A model generated the notes under the pieces. It was not told the DNA's origin and ran no database searches. It worked only from the letters and a program-made list of their open reading frames with translations. Positions 51,782 to 60,576 of a DNA stretch of 64,000 nt are shown here, one piece after another. Position numbers and translations under genes: made by a program. Each line of letters starts with the position of its first letter. Position 1 is the stretch's first letter. This DNA is from Paenibacillus silviterrae (GTDB taxonomy: Bacteria > Bacillota > Bacilli > Paenibacillales > NBRC-103111): contig NZ_JASKUT010000001.1 of the NCBI RefSeq assembly GCF_030167925.1, positions 4,858,501 through 4,922,500 of the forward strand. The letters are read 5' to 3'.

Positions 51782-52969
51782 ATGGAGAAATTGGAGACGA
51801 ATTATCGCATCCCGTTATTTTGCACCGTCACGCTGCTGTTCTGGTTTTCGATGTATACCTGTGTACCGATCCTGGCGGCTTACGTGGAATACCTTGGCGC
51901 CTCGCACCAGACGGCCGGCTTCATTGTAGGCATGTACGGGCTTAGCCAGATGCTGCTGCGTATCCCTGTGGGTGTCATCTCCGACCGGTTTCATAAACGG
52001 AAAATATTTATCATTTTCGGTATGCTGTTCTCGGTGCTGGCCGGCCTGGGCATCTTGGTCACGCAGGAGGTGACCTGGATTCTCATCCTTCGTGCACTCG
52101 CAGGCGCTGCAGCAGCGACGTGGGTCGATTTCACGATCTTGTTCGCCAGCTACTTCAAGAAGCAGGAAACGACGAAAGCGATGGGCACCTTGTCCTTCTA
52201 TAACTCACTCGGCCAAATGCTCGGGATACTGCTTGGAGGCTGGTTTGCGGACCGTTACGGCTGGGAGTCCTCCTTCCTCATCGGGGCGGCCGTAGGGATA
52301 GCAGGATTAATAGGGGCTTTGTTCCTTATTGAGAAGGTCGATCGGCAAGCGCAAAAAATTACGTTCGAGGGCGTGCTGGAGGTTGCCAAGGACCGCACCT
52401 TGCTGACCGTGTCGTTCCTGTCGATTTTGTTTCAGGTACTTACCTTCGCAACCGTGTTCGGGTTTACGCCGGTGTACGCTATGTCGCTCGGCGCAACCAA
52501 GCTCGATATGGGGCTGCTGACGTTTTTCTCGACATTCCCTACAGCGCTCGCCGCTTGGTTCGGCGGAAGACATTTGGCCGGCCGGCTGGGTGAGACGGGT
52601 ACGATCGTTCTTGGCTTTATTATGAGCGGCCTCTTCACCGTCATGATTCCTTTTACTTCCTCGCTGGGTCTGCTGATGGCAACGCAGGCGTTAGCCGGGT
52701 TCGGCAGGGGCTTCACTTCCCCGGTGCTGATGTCGCTGAGCATTAAGCATATGGATACCGGCAAGCGTGCGACGGCTATGGGCTTCTATCAAGCGATCTA
52801 TGGTCTCGGGATGTTCGGGGGACCGCTTATTATGGGGCTGGCGGGGGATTGGCTTTCCTTAGAGGCAGGCTTCCTAATGGTCGGTATTTTGGGATGCGTG
52901 ACCTCGCTTTTGGCATATAGCATGCTGAAGCGGGCAGGGAGGAGCGCAGGAGCTTCCGTGTCGATGTAA
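51782..52969 (+). CDS. MFS transporter
   Basis: 395 residues with 12 hydrophobic helices and MFS motif A (GVISDRFHKRKIF) between helices 2 and 3. The second copy after helix 8 is weaker (GGRHLAGRLGE). It is of drug-efflux size. AACGGAGTGG precedes the ATG. Monocistronic, with a terminator. The substrate is unknown. Confidence 0.88.
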   Translation: MEKLETNYRIPLFCTVTLLFWFSMYTCVPILAAYVEYLGASHQTAGFIVGMYGLSQMLLRIPVGVISDRFHKRKIFIIFGMLFSVLAGLGILVTQEVTWILILRALAGAAAATWVDFTILFASYFKKQETTKAMGTLSFYNSLGQMLGILLGGWFADRYGWESSFLIGAAVGIAGLIGALFLIEKVDRQAQKITFEGVLEVAKDRTLLTVSFLSILFQVLTFATVFGFTPVYAMSLGATKLDMGLLTFFSTFPTALAAWFGGRHLAGRLGETGTIVLGFIMSGLFTVMIPFTSSLGLLMATQALAGFGRGFTSPVLMSLSIKHMDTGKRATAMGFYQAIYGLGMFGGPLIMGLAGDWLSLEAGFLMVGILGCVTSLLAYSMLKRAGRSAGASVSM

Positions 52970-52972
52970 AAG

Positions 52973-53005
52973 AGGCCTATGCGGGCGCACCGCATAGGCC
53001 TTTCT
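52973..53005 (+). terminator. MFS gene terminator
   Basis: AGGCCTATGCG and CGCATAGGCCT arms are followed by TTCTT. Confidence 0.85.
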
Positions 53006-53015
53006 TCATGGCGTT

Positions 53016-53153
53016 TTACGCTTTAGTACCGCCGGATTTGTCGGTATTCGCTTGCGGTATGCTGCGCTTCGCCTGGGGCTTTGGCTGACCGTTCGTTTTT
53101 TGGTCCTGCTCCGTCCATTGATCGGTAGCATACGTTTGAATATCGTCCTTCAT
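53016..53153 (-). CDS. Small hydrophilic protein (45 aa)
   Basis: MKDDIQTYATDQWTEQDQKT... ending NTDKSGGTKA: highly polar, rich in Gln, Lys, Thr and Asp, with no membrane segment. AAAGGAGCG precedes the ATG. It lies 39 bp downstream of the antiporter stop on the same strand, so it may share that transcript. Composition resembles small unstructured spore or stress proteins. Family unknown. Confidence 0.6.
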   Translation of the reverse strand: MKDDIQTYATDQWTEQDQKTNGQPKPQAKRSIPQANTDKSGGTKA

Positions 53154-53192
53154 GTCGCATCGCTCCTTTCGTTCGGGATACCCCTTATACTT

Positions 53193-54335
53193 TTACCCTG
53201 CCGCTGGACTTTTATCCTTAAGAAACAGCTTCATCATCGGCGGTGTCACGAGCGTTGTAATCAATACGACCACCACGAGGACGGCGAACATATCTTGGGT
53301 GAGGAGGCTGGCCTCCAGGCCCATCGCCGCGATAATCAGTGCGACCTCTCCCCGGGAAACCATGGCTGCCCCAATGCCCCAGGAGCTTCGCCAGCCGAAG
53401 CCGGTCAATTTGGCTCCCACAGCCGAACCGACCAGCTTGCTGGCGATGGCCACGATGCTTAAAAGTATAATGAGTCCGATATTTTGGGTAATGCCGACAA
53501 ACTCTGCCGTCACCCCGATGGATGTGAAGAAAACAGGGACGAAGATGGAGTAACTGACGGTTTCGACCTTTTCGAAAACTTCATGCTTGAATTTCGTTAC
53601 ACTGATGGCGACACCGGCGATATAGGCCCCGATGATGGCGGCTACGCCGGCCATCTCCGCTAAGTAAGCATAAGCAAAACAGATAATGAGTCCAGCGGAG
53701 ATAACCGATTCGGTCACACGGAGAGGAGCGAACTTGGATAGAATCCAGGGGACCACCTTCCATCCGAACAGGATAGCTGCTGCGAAAAAGATCACTTTCT
53801 TGATCACGACCATGCCGAGGTTTACATCGCCACCGGCAAAGCTCATCACGAAGGCTAAGGCTACAATAACCAGAACGTCGTCGATGACGGCCGCCCCCAG
53901 GATGGTAGTCCCCTCCCGGGACTGAAGCTTGCCCATTTCCTTAAGTGCCTGCACGGAAATGCTCACGCTGGTGGCGGACAGCAGAAGGCCGAGGAATACG
54001 GATTGAATCGGAGGGAGCCCGATGACCGTTCCGGATAAATAGCCAAGCGCGAACGGAACGAGAATGCCCGCTATCCCAACGGATGTGGAGGCTTTCCCAG
54101 TGCGCTTGAATTCATCGACATCCGTTTCCAGTCCGGCGATGAACATCAGAAGAATGACGCCGATTTGGCTAATCTCCTTCAAAATATCCGTATTGGTGAC
54201 GAGGCCAAGGACGCTCGGACCCAGCACAATCCCAATAAGCAGCTTGCCGAGTACCGAAGGCTGGCCCAGCTTGACGCTGAGATCCCCTGCGATTTTGGAA
54301 GCTAATAAAATAATTGCGAGTTCAAAAATGAGCAT
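53193..54335 (-). CDS. Cation:proton antiporter, CPA2 family
   Basis: 380 residues with about 12 helices. Features include LGKLLIGIVLGPSVLG, an LEMF/LETD-like MFIAGLETD segment and the ion-binding helix GAAVIDDVLVIVALAF with the DD pair. It lacks the C-terminal TrkA-N domain of KefB/C-type proteins, so it is a compact NapA/YjbQ-type exchanger for Na+ or K+ and H+. AAAGGATG precedes the ATG. A large hairpin lies in its 5' region. Confidence 0.9.
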   Translation of the reverse strand: MLIFELAIILLASKIAGDLSVKLGQPSVLGKLLIGIVLGPSVLGLVTNTDILKEISQIGVILLMFIAGLETDVDEFKRTGKASTSVGIAGILVPFALGYLSGTVIGLPPIQSVFLGLLLSATSVSISVQALKEMGKLQSREGTTILGAAVIDDVLVIVALAFVMSFAGGDVNLGMVVIKKVIFFAAAILFGWKVVPWILSKFAPLRVTESVISAGLIICFAYAYLAEMAGVAAIIGAYIAGVAISVTKFKHEVFEKVETVSYSIFVPVFFTSIGVTAEFVGITQNIGLIILLSIVAIASKLVGSAVGAKLTGFGWRSSWGIGAAMVSRGEVALIIAAMGLEASLLTQDMFAVLVVVVLITTLVTPPMMKLFLKDKSPAAG

Positions 54336-54398
54336 GACACAAGTTCATCCTTTCCATATCGTTCTTAGCATGCGAATAATGGGGAAAAACATGCAAAA

Positions 54399-54454
54399 GG
54401 AGCCCGACAACTATAGGCGCTATTAGACATAGCTATCCCATAGTGACAGGCTCC
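54399..54454 (-). promoter_or_regulatory. Long structured hairpin between divergent antiporter and PhyH genes
   Basis: GGAGCC and GGCTCC close a stem of about 56 nt that continues inward through CACTAT/ATAGTTG with small internal loops, and on the reverse strand ends in TTTTGC. Neither flanking gene ends here, since both start away from it. It is therefore not a simple gene terminator. It could be an attenuator in the antiporter leader (63 bp before the start) or an operator. Confidence 0.45.
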
Positions 54455-54648
54455 TCCAGGCAATGCATATTTTGTTTTTCCTGAAATTTATACGTTGGGC
54501 GGGAGGATTGGTTTCATTTTCTTTTTGTCTGATAAAACCTTATTTTTGTGCAAACTTGGATTATCTTCGTGCATGTTCTCTCCGGCAAGCGGTTTATATA
54601 ATAAGGTCATCATACGAAACAAGTTCAAATTGCCGGGAGGTAGAAATC

Positions 54649-56061
54649 ATGGGTACATCCGCTCCATTGCTTTTGACAGACGAACAAATGCGCACATTCA
54701 TTACGGAAGGCTTCCTCATTCTGCAAACCGATCTATCGGAGGAGTATCATCAGCGTTTGGTGGAGCAGCTGAGCTATGTATACGAGCAGGAGGGCAACCC
54801 GGGCAATAACCTGCTCCCCCGGATCCCGGAGCTGCAGGAAGTTTTCGACCACCCCGTGGTGAACGGTGCCCTGACCAGCGTGCTGGGACCGAACTATATG
54901 ATGCACTGCCATCGCCACGGCCATTACAATGCGTCGCCGAAAGCCGGCGGCTGGCATAAAGACAGCTACTGGGGCTATAGCAAAATACGCAATCTACATC
55001 CTTGGTGGGCCATGGTCATGTACTTCCCCCAAGATACGCCGATCGAGCTGGGACCGACTGGCGTAATGCCGGGGACGCAGTATGATGAGACCAAGACCTT
55101 CGGGACCGATGAACCGGAAGGGGAAGCGGTTGCAGCCGGCAAGGCGGGCACCTTTGCCTTGATCCATTACGATATTTGGCACCGCTCCACCCCGAATTTG
55201 CTGGGGAAAGAACGGTATATGCTGAAGTTTGAGTTCATGCGGACGGAAGCGCCCACCGCTCCTTCCTGGAACCGGGTGGAGAAGGAGTGGAGAAAGCCGG
55301 CTGCTTTCAGCACTCCGATTGTGCAGCGTGACACATTATGGGAGGAGACATGGAACTGGCTAAGCGGGCAGGTCGGCAGCTTGGCGGATACTTGCGCGGC
55401 GGAAGAAGGGCAAGTGGAGGCTTTGGCGGCGCAGCTTCGGACTGCGGATGAGCCGGAGGCCCTGAATGCAGCGTATGAGCTTGCGCGCAGGGGTGAAGCA
55501 GGCATTGCCGCGCTGCTGGAGGTGCTGCATGGAGACGATCTTAAGAAGTCCCGCAGCGCAGCTTACGGCCTATCCGCAGCGGGAGCGGGAGCAGTATCCG
55601 GCTTGACAGCGGCGCTGGCTAGCGAGCGTCCGGAGACGGTTATGCACGCTGCCTTCGCCCTGGGCGAGCTGAGAGAGATGGCAGCGGAGGCTGTTCCAAG
55701 CTTGAACGGTCTGCTGAGCAGCGGTGATGCGCCGGTGAGACGCATTGTTGTAGAAGCACTCGGCCTGATCGGTACGCCTGTGGATAGTGTGGTGGGCGGT
55801 CTCATCCGCTGCCTGCAAGATGAGGATGTGCAGGTACGGTTTACCGCCGGGCTGTCGCTGGCACGCCTTGGCGCATCAGCTGACGGCGCCGTGCCGGAGC
55901 TTGCCGTTGCGCTGAATGACGAGAACCGCTACGTGCGTGGTCATGCCGTCGATGCGCTCAAGTGCATCGGCACGCCTGCCGCGAAGGATGTGCTGCTGCC
56001 GTTCCTGCTCCGTTCGCGCTGGTGCCCGATCACCACGCCGAAGAGCACGTTCTATCCGTAA
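54649..56061 (+). CDS. Phytanoyl-CoA dioxygenase-like protein fused to HEAT repeats
   Basis: 470 residues. The N-terminal part (about 1-230) is a PhyH-type Fe(II)/2-oxoglutarate dioxygenase with the HxD pair in GGWHKDSYWGY and the distal His in HYDIWHRSTPN. The C-terminal part (about 255-460) has five or so HEAT/PBS-lyase-like repeats (LRTADEPEALNAAYELARRG, VRRIVVEALGLIGT, VQVRFTAGLSLARLG, RYVRGHAVDALKCIGT). GGGAGGTAG precedes the ATG at 54649. The HEAT part probably binds a protein or scaffold. The substrate is unknown. A TATAAT -10 lies at 54597-54602. Confidence 0.88.
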   Translation: MGTSAPLLLTDEQMRTFITEGFLILQTDLSEEYHQRLVEQLSYVYEQEGNPGNNLLPRIPELQEVFDHPVVNGALTSVLGPNYMMHCHRHGHYNASPKAGGWHKDSYWGYSKIRNLHPWWAMVMYFPQDTPIELGPTGVMPGTQYDETKTFGTDEPEGEAVAAGKAGTFALIHYDIWHRSTPNLLGKERYMLKFEFMRTEAPTAPSWNRVEKEWRKPAAFSTPIVQRDTLWEETWNWLSGQVGSLADTCAAEEGQVEALAAQLRTADEPEALNAAYELARRGEAGIAALLEVLHGDDLKKSRSAAYGLSAAGAGAVSGLTAALASERPETVMHAAFALGELREMAAEAVPSLNGLLSSGDAPVRRIVVEALGLIGTPVDSVVGGLIRCLQDEDVQVRFTAGLSLARLGASADGAVPELAVALNDENRYVRGHAVDALKCIGTPAAKDVLLPFLLRSRWCPITTPKSTFYP

Positions 56062-56067
56062 GAAGCC

Positions 56068-56096
56068 AAGGCGGTCCCTTTTGGGGGCCGTCTTTT
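56068..56096 (+). terminator. PhyH gene terminator
   Basis: AAGGCGGTCCC and GGGGGCCGTCTT arms are followed by TT. Confidence 0.7.
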
Positions 56097-56118
56097 CGCT
56101 GTTTGTGGGGCGTTGGCA

Positions 56119-56478
56119 GCGTCCATTCGCAGAAATGCGATTGCAGGGGCGAAACTGGGGTGGGTGGTGGTCAGCAGTGGCGAAAGTGCGATTAATGGGG
56201 GTGGATGGTGGAGTAATCGGGCGCTAGATGGCGTCCAATTGCAGAAATGCGATTGCAGGAGCGAAACTGGGGCGTGCGGTGGTCAGCAGTGGCAAAAGTG
56301 CGATTAATGGGGGTGGATGGTGGAGAAATCGGGCGCCAGATGGCGTCCAATCGCAGAAATGCAATTGCAGGTGCGAAACTGGGGTGTGCGGTGGTCAGCA
56401 GTGGCAAAAGTGCGATTAATGGGGGTGGATGGTGGAGTAATCGAGCGCTTGAAGGCGTCCAATCGCTGAAAGCACTCT
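56119..56478 (+). repeat. 112-bp tandem repeat, three copies plus a partial fourth
   Basis: Units begin GCGTCCA(T/A)(T/C) at 56119, 56231, 56343 and 56455, an exact 112-bp period with a few substitutions between copies. Each unit seems to hold two diverged halves, AAATGCGATTGCAGGGGC and AAAGTGCGATTAATGGGGG. The whole is G-rich on the plus strand. It fills the space between the PhyH and MoxR genes. Because 112 is not a multiple of three, the short open frames here shift between copies and are not coding. Confidence 0.9.
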
Positions 56479-56562
56479 AGGATCAATTGGCCTGTAGGCG
56501 CTGGGAGCGCTTTCTGGTATGATGGAAAAAAACGGTTCAATGAACAAGTGAGGCGGTGTCCC

Positions 56563-57531
56563 ATGGAAATGCAAAACCTGACAGCGATGATTGAGAGGCT
56601 AAGGCAAAGCGTAGGCAGCGTGATCGTAGGAAAGGAGCATACGGTCGATCTCCTGCTGACCGCTCTGCTGGCCGGCGGCCATGTTCTGCTGGAGGATGTG
56701 CCCGGCACAGGCAAGACGCTGCTGGCGAAGGCGTTGGCCCAAGCTGTCGGAGGCACCTTCAAGCGTATTCAGTTCACGCCCGATCTGCTTCCGTCCGATG
56801 TGAGCGGAATCCACTATTACAATCAAAAACTGGGCGAGTTTCAGTTCCGGCCGGGTCCTGTGTTCACGAACATCCTGCTCGCGGATGAAATAAACCGGGC
56901 CACACCCCGCACGCAGTCTAGCCTTTTGGAGTGCATGGAGGAGCGCCAAATTACGATTGATGGGGAAACGCATCAGCTGGAGAAGCCCTTCCTCGTGATC
57001 GCCACGCAAAATCCTGTGGATAATCAAGGCACCTTTCCGCTGCCGGAGGCCCAGCTCGACCGTTTCCTCATGCGCGTCTCTATGGGCTATCCCAGCTTTG
57101 AGGAAGGAGTGGGGATTTTGCGCCGTTTCCAGGAGGCCAACCCGCTGCAAACCTTACAGGCTGCCGTCACCTTGGACGAAGTACGGCTTGCCCAAGCGCA
57201 AGCATCCCGAGTCCATATTGCGGAGGAGCTGCTCGGCTACATCGTGCGCTTAGCGGAGACTTCACGGAAGCACCCCGATGTTGTGCTCGGCATTAGCCCG
57301 CGGGGGACGCAATCGCTGCTGAAGGCGGTACAGGCCTATGCCCTGGTACGGGGAAGAGATTATGTCGAGCCGGATGATATCAAGGCAATGGCACTGCCGG
57401 TGCTCACCCACCGGATCCTGCTGCAAGGAGCCATGAGGGTAAGGGAGGGCCGCTCCGAGGACGTCCTGAAGCGGCTGCTGAACGAGGTGGAAGTGCCTTC
57501 AGAGGGCCCTGCCTTATCGCGGGGAAGGTAA
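56563..57531 (+). CDS. MoxR-family AAA+ ATPase
   Basis: About 322 residues. Walker A is LEDVPGTGKTLLAKAL, Walker B is NILLADEINRA, and the sensor region IATQNPVDNQGTFPLPEAQLDRF is typical of MoxR chaperones. The ATG at 56563 follows AGGCGGTG. It is the first gene of a MoxR-DUF58-DUF4129 operon, a widespread set linked to cell-envelope stress and to assembly of secreted or membrane complexes. Confidence 0.93.
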   Translation: MEMQNLTAMIERLRQSVGSVIVGKEHTVDLLLTALLAGGHVLLEDVPGTGKTLLAKALAQAVGGTFKRIQFTPDLLPSDVSGIHYYNQKLGEFQFRPGPVFTNILLADEINRATPRTQSSLLECMEERQITIDGETHQLEKPFLVIATQNPVDNQGTFPLPEAQLDRFLMRVSMGYPSFEEGVGILRRFQEANPLQTLQAAVTLDEVRLAQAQASRVHIAEELLGYIVRLAETSRKHPDVVLGISPRGTQSLLKAVQAYALVRGRDYVEPDDIKAMALPVLTHRILLQGAMRVREGRSEDVLKRLLNEVEVPSEGPALSRGR

Positions 57532-57538
57532 GCGATCG

Positions 57539-58642
57539 ATGCTGCTGACTTGGCTAATCATCGATGTCGTTGTCATTTTTGCGCTCATTGCCTGGCTGTA
57601 TCGATATCGGGCTCTACATCATCTGGATTATCACCGCGAGTTCACCCGGTCCGCCGTATTTGAAGGCGAGACGGTGGAAATGGTCGAGCGCATTGTCAAC
57701 CGTAAGCTGCTTCCGCTGCCTTGGCTGCGGCTGGAGTCGCTGCTAGGCCGAGGCCTCCTGTTCGGGGGACAGGCGAATTTGGACATACGCAGCGGCGAGC
57801 TGTTCCAGAATCACATCAGCATGTTCAGCCTGCGCCCGTACCGCCAGATTGTCCGCAAGCATCAGGTGTTGTGTGCAAAGCGGGGCTGGTATAAGCTTGA
57901 TTCCGCTACCATGACAACCGGAGATCCGCTAGGCATTGCACAGATCAATAAGCGGTTTCCGCTGTCGCTGGAGCTGCTCGTATATCCGGCGGTGCAGCCG
58001 CTTCAGGAGCTTCCGCTGCCGAACCACAGCTGGCTCGGAGAGATTACCGTGCGCCGCTGGATCGTGGAGGATCCGTTCCTAACGGCAGGGATTCGGGAAT
58101 ACCGTGCAGGCGACCCGCTTTCGTCGATCCATTGGAAGGCGACGGCGCGGACCGGCGAGCTGCAGGTGCACAGCAAGGATTACACGGCCGATCACCGCCT
58201 GCTTCTCTGTCTCAATCTGGAGACGCATGAGAAGATGTGGGCGGCCGTAACCGATCCGGAGCGGATCGAGCAGGGGCTGCGCTATGCCGCCACGGTGGCT
58301 GAACATGCAATTCGTCACGGCATCGAGACAGGCTTTGTATGCAACGGCTGGGTGCAGGGCGGGGACAAGGTGCCGATCCGATTGACACCGCAAGGCGGGA
58401 GCTCGCAGCTGCTCGATATCCTTCAAACGATGGCGCGAATGGAGCTGGAGGCGGTGGTCAAAATGAGCTGGCTTCTGGAGCGGGAAATGGAAGCGGGGAC
58501 AGCCGATATGGATATTCTTATCCTCTCCTGCCATCAAGGAGAGGAGCTGCGCGACACGGCCGAGCTTTTGCAGCGAAGGGGTAATGGGGTCGAGTGGATG
58601 CACATTCCGGAGCTGAATAAGCGGAAGGGAGAGATCGCATGA
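57539..58642 (+). CDS. DUF58-family protein
   Basis: 367 residues. An N-terminal membrane helix (LTWLIIDVVVIFALIAWLY) is followed by a beta-rich segment and the DUF58 core GIREYRAGDPLSSIHWKATARTGELQV. DUF58 proteins are von Willebrand A-like partners of MoxR ATPases. It starts 7 bp after the MoxR gene and overlaps the next gene by 4 bp (ATGA). Confidence 0.92.
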   Translation: MLLTWLIIDVVVIFALIAWLYRYRALHHLDYHREFTRSAVFEGETVEMVERIVNRKLLPLPWLRLESLLGRGLLFGGQANLDIRSGELFQNHISMFSLRPYRQIVRKHQVLCAKRGWYKLDSATMTTGDPLGIAQINKRFPLSLELLVYPAVQPLQELPLPNHSWLGEITVRRWIVEDPFLTAGIREYRAGDPLSSIHWKATARTGELQVHSKDYTADHRLLLCLNLETHEKMWAAVTDPERIEQGLRYAATVAEHAIRHGIETGFVCNGWVQGGDKVPIRLTPQGGSSQLLDILQTMARMELEAVVKMSWLLEREMEAGTADMDILILSCHQGEELRDTAELLQRRGNGVEWMHIPELNKRKGEIA

Positions 58643-59937
58643 CCATCCAACCCGTAATCCGATCATGGAGCAGGGCGTTGTTCGAGCTGTTGCTCCTGCT
58701 GCCCCTTTGGCTGCTGGTCAATGTATATATTCTCCCTGAGAAAAGCCTATATTGGCTGATAGGAATGGCGTTTTTATCCTTAATAGGAGTTATGACCGGC
58801 AATAGGCTGAGATACCATTGGTCAAGAGGATTGACCGCAGTAGCTCTTGGCAGCTTGTTCGCATTCGCCGTTACAGGGACGGACTGGCGTTCCTTGCTTC
58901 TGGCGCCGCCGGGAATCGCAGCAGTGCTGATAGGCTTACGCGCGACAAGCGGCTCCCGGAGTGAGGCCCTGCACTGGGTTGGCATAACAGGCTACCTGCT
59001 TGCAGCGTTCTTCTTCCGCTACTGGCCTGAGCTGGAGACGAAGCTGTCCCTGCTTACCTGGGCCGGCATGTTCTGCCTGATCATTGTCGTGTTTACCACG
59101 AACAGCCGCTTCCTAAGGTATGCCAGCCTGTCCAAAAACAAAGCCTCCGCCGCTGCAGTTCCGGCCGCCATCCGAACGCATAACCGATGGTACGTGGGAG
59201 GCGTGCTTGCCGTATCCATTGGGCTCGCAGCTTTGGCCGGCAGCTACATGGGCCAGCAGCTGTGGACCTTCCTTCGGCTGCTTCTGGGCTGGCTCTTTAG
59301 AAGCACTCCTAAGGAAATGCAGCGGGTGGAACAGCAGCCGGCGGCTCCAAGTCCGCCGATGGGCTTGCCTCAAGAGGAGCCGGGACTGCTGAGCTACCTG
59401 CTGAACCTGCTTTTTTATACGGTGTGCGCCTTGGTGCTGGCTGCTCTTCTGGGATATGCGCTGTATTGGCTCTACCGGAATAGCGGAGAGAAGCTCCGCG
59501 CCTTCGCAGCCAAGATCATCTCCATGCTTCGGCGCGAAGTCCCAAAGGAGTATCAGCAAGGCTATGTGGATATTGAAAGCGGTGTGTTTTCTTGGGAGAG
59601 CGCTCGTCGCCGCTGGCGGGAAGTGTGGCTGGACCGGGTGAAAGGCGGCGTAAGAGACAGATGGGAAGACCAAACCACGAATCGCGATCGAATCCGTTAC
59701 CTGTACCGGGAATGGCTGCGGGTGGGAGCAGCCCACGGGTATGAGAAGAAGCCTTATTTGACACCTAAGGAAACGGGAGATGAGCTGCTGCGTAAGGAAG
59801 CAGCCGAGCGCAGCAAGCGAACGTACGGACCGAAGGAAGAAACGGCGGGCCTCCTGTTGAAGCTCTATTACCAGGTTCGTTATGCAGCTAAGGATGTGAC
59901 GGACGAAGAGGTGGAACGAGCTAGACAATGGAAATGA
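58639..59937 (+). CDS. DUF4129-domain membrane protein
   Basis: 432 residues with about six helices in the N-terminal 210, a seventh near residue 260, and a C-terminal cytoplasmic DUF4129 domain (RIRYLYREWLRVGAAHGYEKKPYLTPKETGDEL). Usually this domain follows a transglutaminase-like domain; no such domain with its Cys-His-Asp triad is seen here, so it appears to be a shortened form. Third gene of the MoxR operon. Confidence 0.85.
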   Translation: MTIQPVIRSWSRALFELLLLLPLWLLVNVYILPEKSLYWLIGMAFLSLIGVMTGNRLRYHWSRGLTAVALGSLFAFAVTGTDWRSLLLAPPGIAAVLIGLRATSGSRSEALHWVGITGYLLAAFFFRYWPELETKLSLLTWAGMFCLIIVVFTTNSRFLRYASLSKNKASAAAVPAAIRTHNRWYVGGVLAVSIGLAALAGSYMGQQLWTFLRLLLGWLFRSTPKEMQRVEQQPAAPSPPMGLPQEEPGLLSYLLNLLFYTVCALVLAALLGYALYWLYRNSGEKLRAFAAKIISMLRREVPKEYQQGYVDIESGVFSWESARRRWREVWLDRVKGGVRDRWEDQTTNRDRIRYLYREWLRVGAAHGYEKKPYLTPKETGDELLRKEAAERSKRTYGPKEETAGLLLKLYYQVRYAAKDVTDEEVERARQWK

Positions 59938-59950
59938 AGCGATTGCAAGG

Positions 59951-60316
59951 CTACAGCTTATGAAGAACGCGATCCATGGCGCTAATCATGCGGGGGGCAT
60001 CAAACGGCTTTACGACAAAATCCATCGCCCCCGCTTTTATCGCTTCAATGACGCTGTACTGATTACCCATTGCCGAGCAGATAATCACTCTGGCCCGCGG
60101 GTTGATCTGCCGTATGTGACGAAGCGCCTCTATGCCGTTCATCTCCGGCATGATGATATTCAGGATAACAAGATCTGGCTGACACTCCCGGTACTTTTGG
60201 ACACCGGTCAGCCCATTTTCCGCCTCGCCCACAAGCCTATGTCCTGCCTTAGCAATGATATCCTTCAGAATGAGCCTCATAAAGCTGGAATCCTCAATGA
60301 TCATTACGTTGGCCAT
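59951..60316 (-). CDS. Stand-alone receiver (CheY-like) protein with Asn at the phosphoacceptor site
   Basis: 121 residues, receiver domain only. The acidic pocket is IIEDSS (Glu8, Asp9), with Ser81 and Lys103 (FVVKPFD) conserved. The phosphoacceptor position is Asn53 in DLVILNIIMPEMNG, where CheY and Spo0F-type proteins have Asp. The codon is AAT. It probably cannot be phosphorylated at this position and may act constitutively or as a decoy. GGGGGT precedes the ATG. Convergent with the MoxR operon. Confidence 0.88.
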   Translation of the reverse strand: MANVMIIEDSSFMRLILKDIIAKAGHRLVGEAENGLTGVQKYRECQPDLVILNIIMPEMNGIEALRHIRQINPRARVIICSAMGNQYSVIEAIKAGAMDFVVKPFDAPRMISAMDRVLHKL

Positions 60317-60476
60317 ATGGCGCTACCCCCAAGTGTTAAGTCGTAAGATTGCTCCCTCAAATTCTCCATGAGCCGAATAGGATGCTTCCCTACTACTCTA
60401 TGTTTGCCATACAAGATTCACAACTGTGTATTTAGAAAATGTGATATGATATTTTCCTCTCTCTATTCGAGCGGAT

Positions 60477-60576
60477 ATCCACAGGGTTATGCACAGAATC
60501 AACAGGCTTTAAGCCCAGTCCTGTGTATAGATCGTTCTTTTTCGTCAACATATCCACAGAATTGGTTATCCACAGA
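60477..60576. other. Cluster of DnaA-box-like sequences
   Basis: Five 9-mers close to TTATNCACA lie within 100 bp: ATATCCACA (60477-60485), TTATGCACA (60489-60497), CTATACACA on the reverse strand (60524-60532), ATATCCACA (60552-60560) and a perfect TTATCCACA (60568-60576). No dnaA or dnaN is nearby, so it is not obviously oriC. The rest of this 438-bp gene-free stretch (60317-60754) holds no other recognised feature beyond a possible promoter for the helicase gene. Confidence 0.65.

Noticed and set aside
54399-54454. Fluoride, SAM, TPP or c-di-AMP riboswitch
   Set aside because: None of the conserved motifs of these classes could be recognised in the hairpin.
56119-56478. CRISPR array
   Set aside because: Repeats are head-to-tail with no unique spacers, and the unit is far too long; no cas genes nearby.
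56113-56480. Several short open frames of similar Gly/Trp-rich peptides
   Set aside because: They are produced by the 112-bp repeat, whose period is not a multiple of three, so frames rotate between copies.
60477-60576. Chromosomal origin of replication
   Set aside because: No dnaA, dnaN, rpmH or other origin-linked genes are present, and no clear A/T-rich unwinding element adjoins the boxes.
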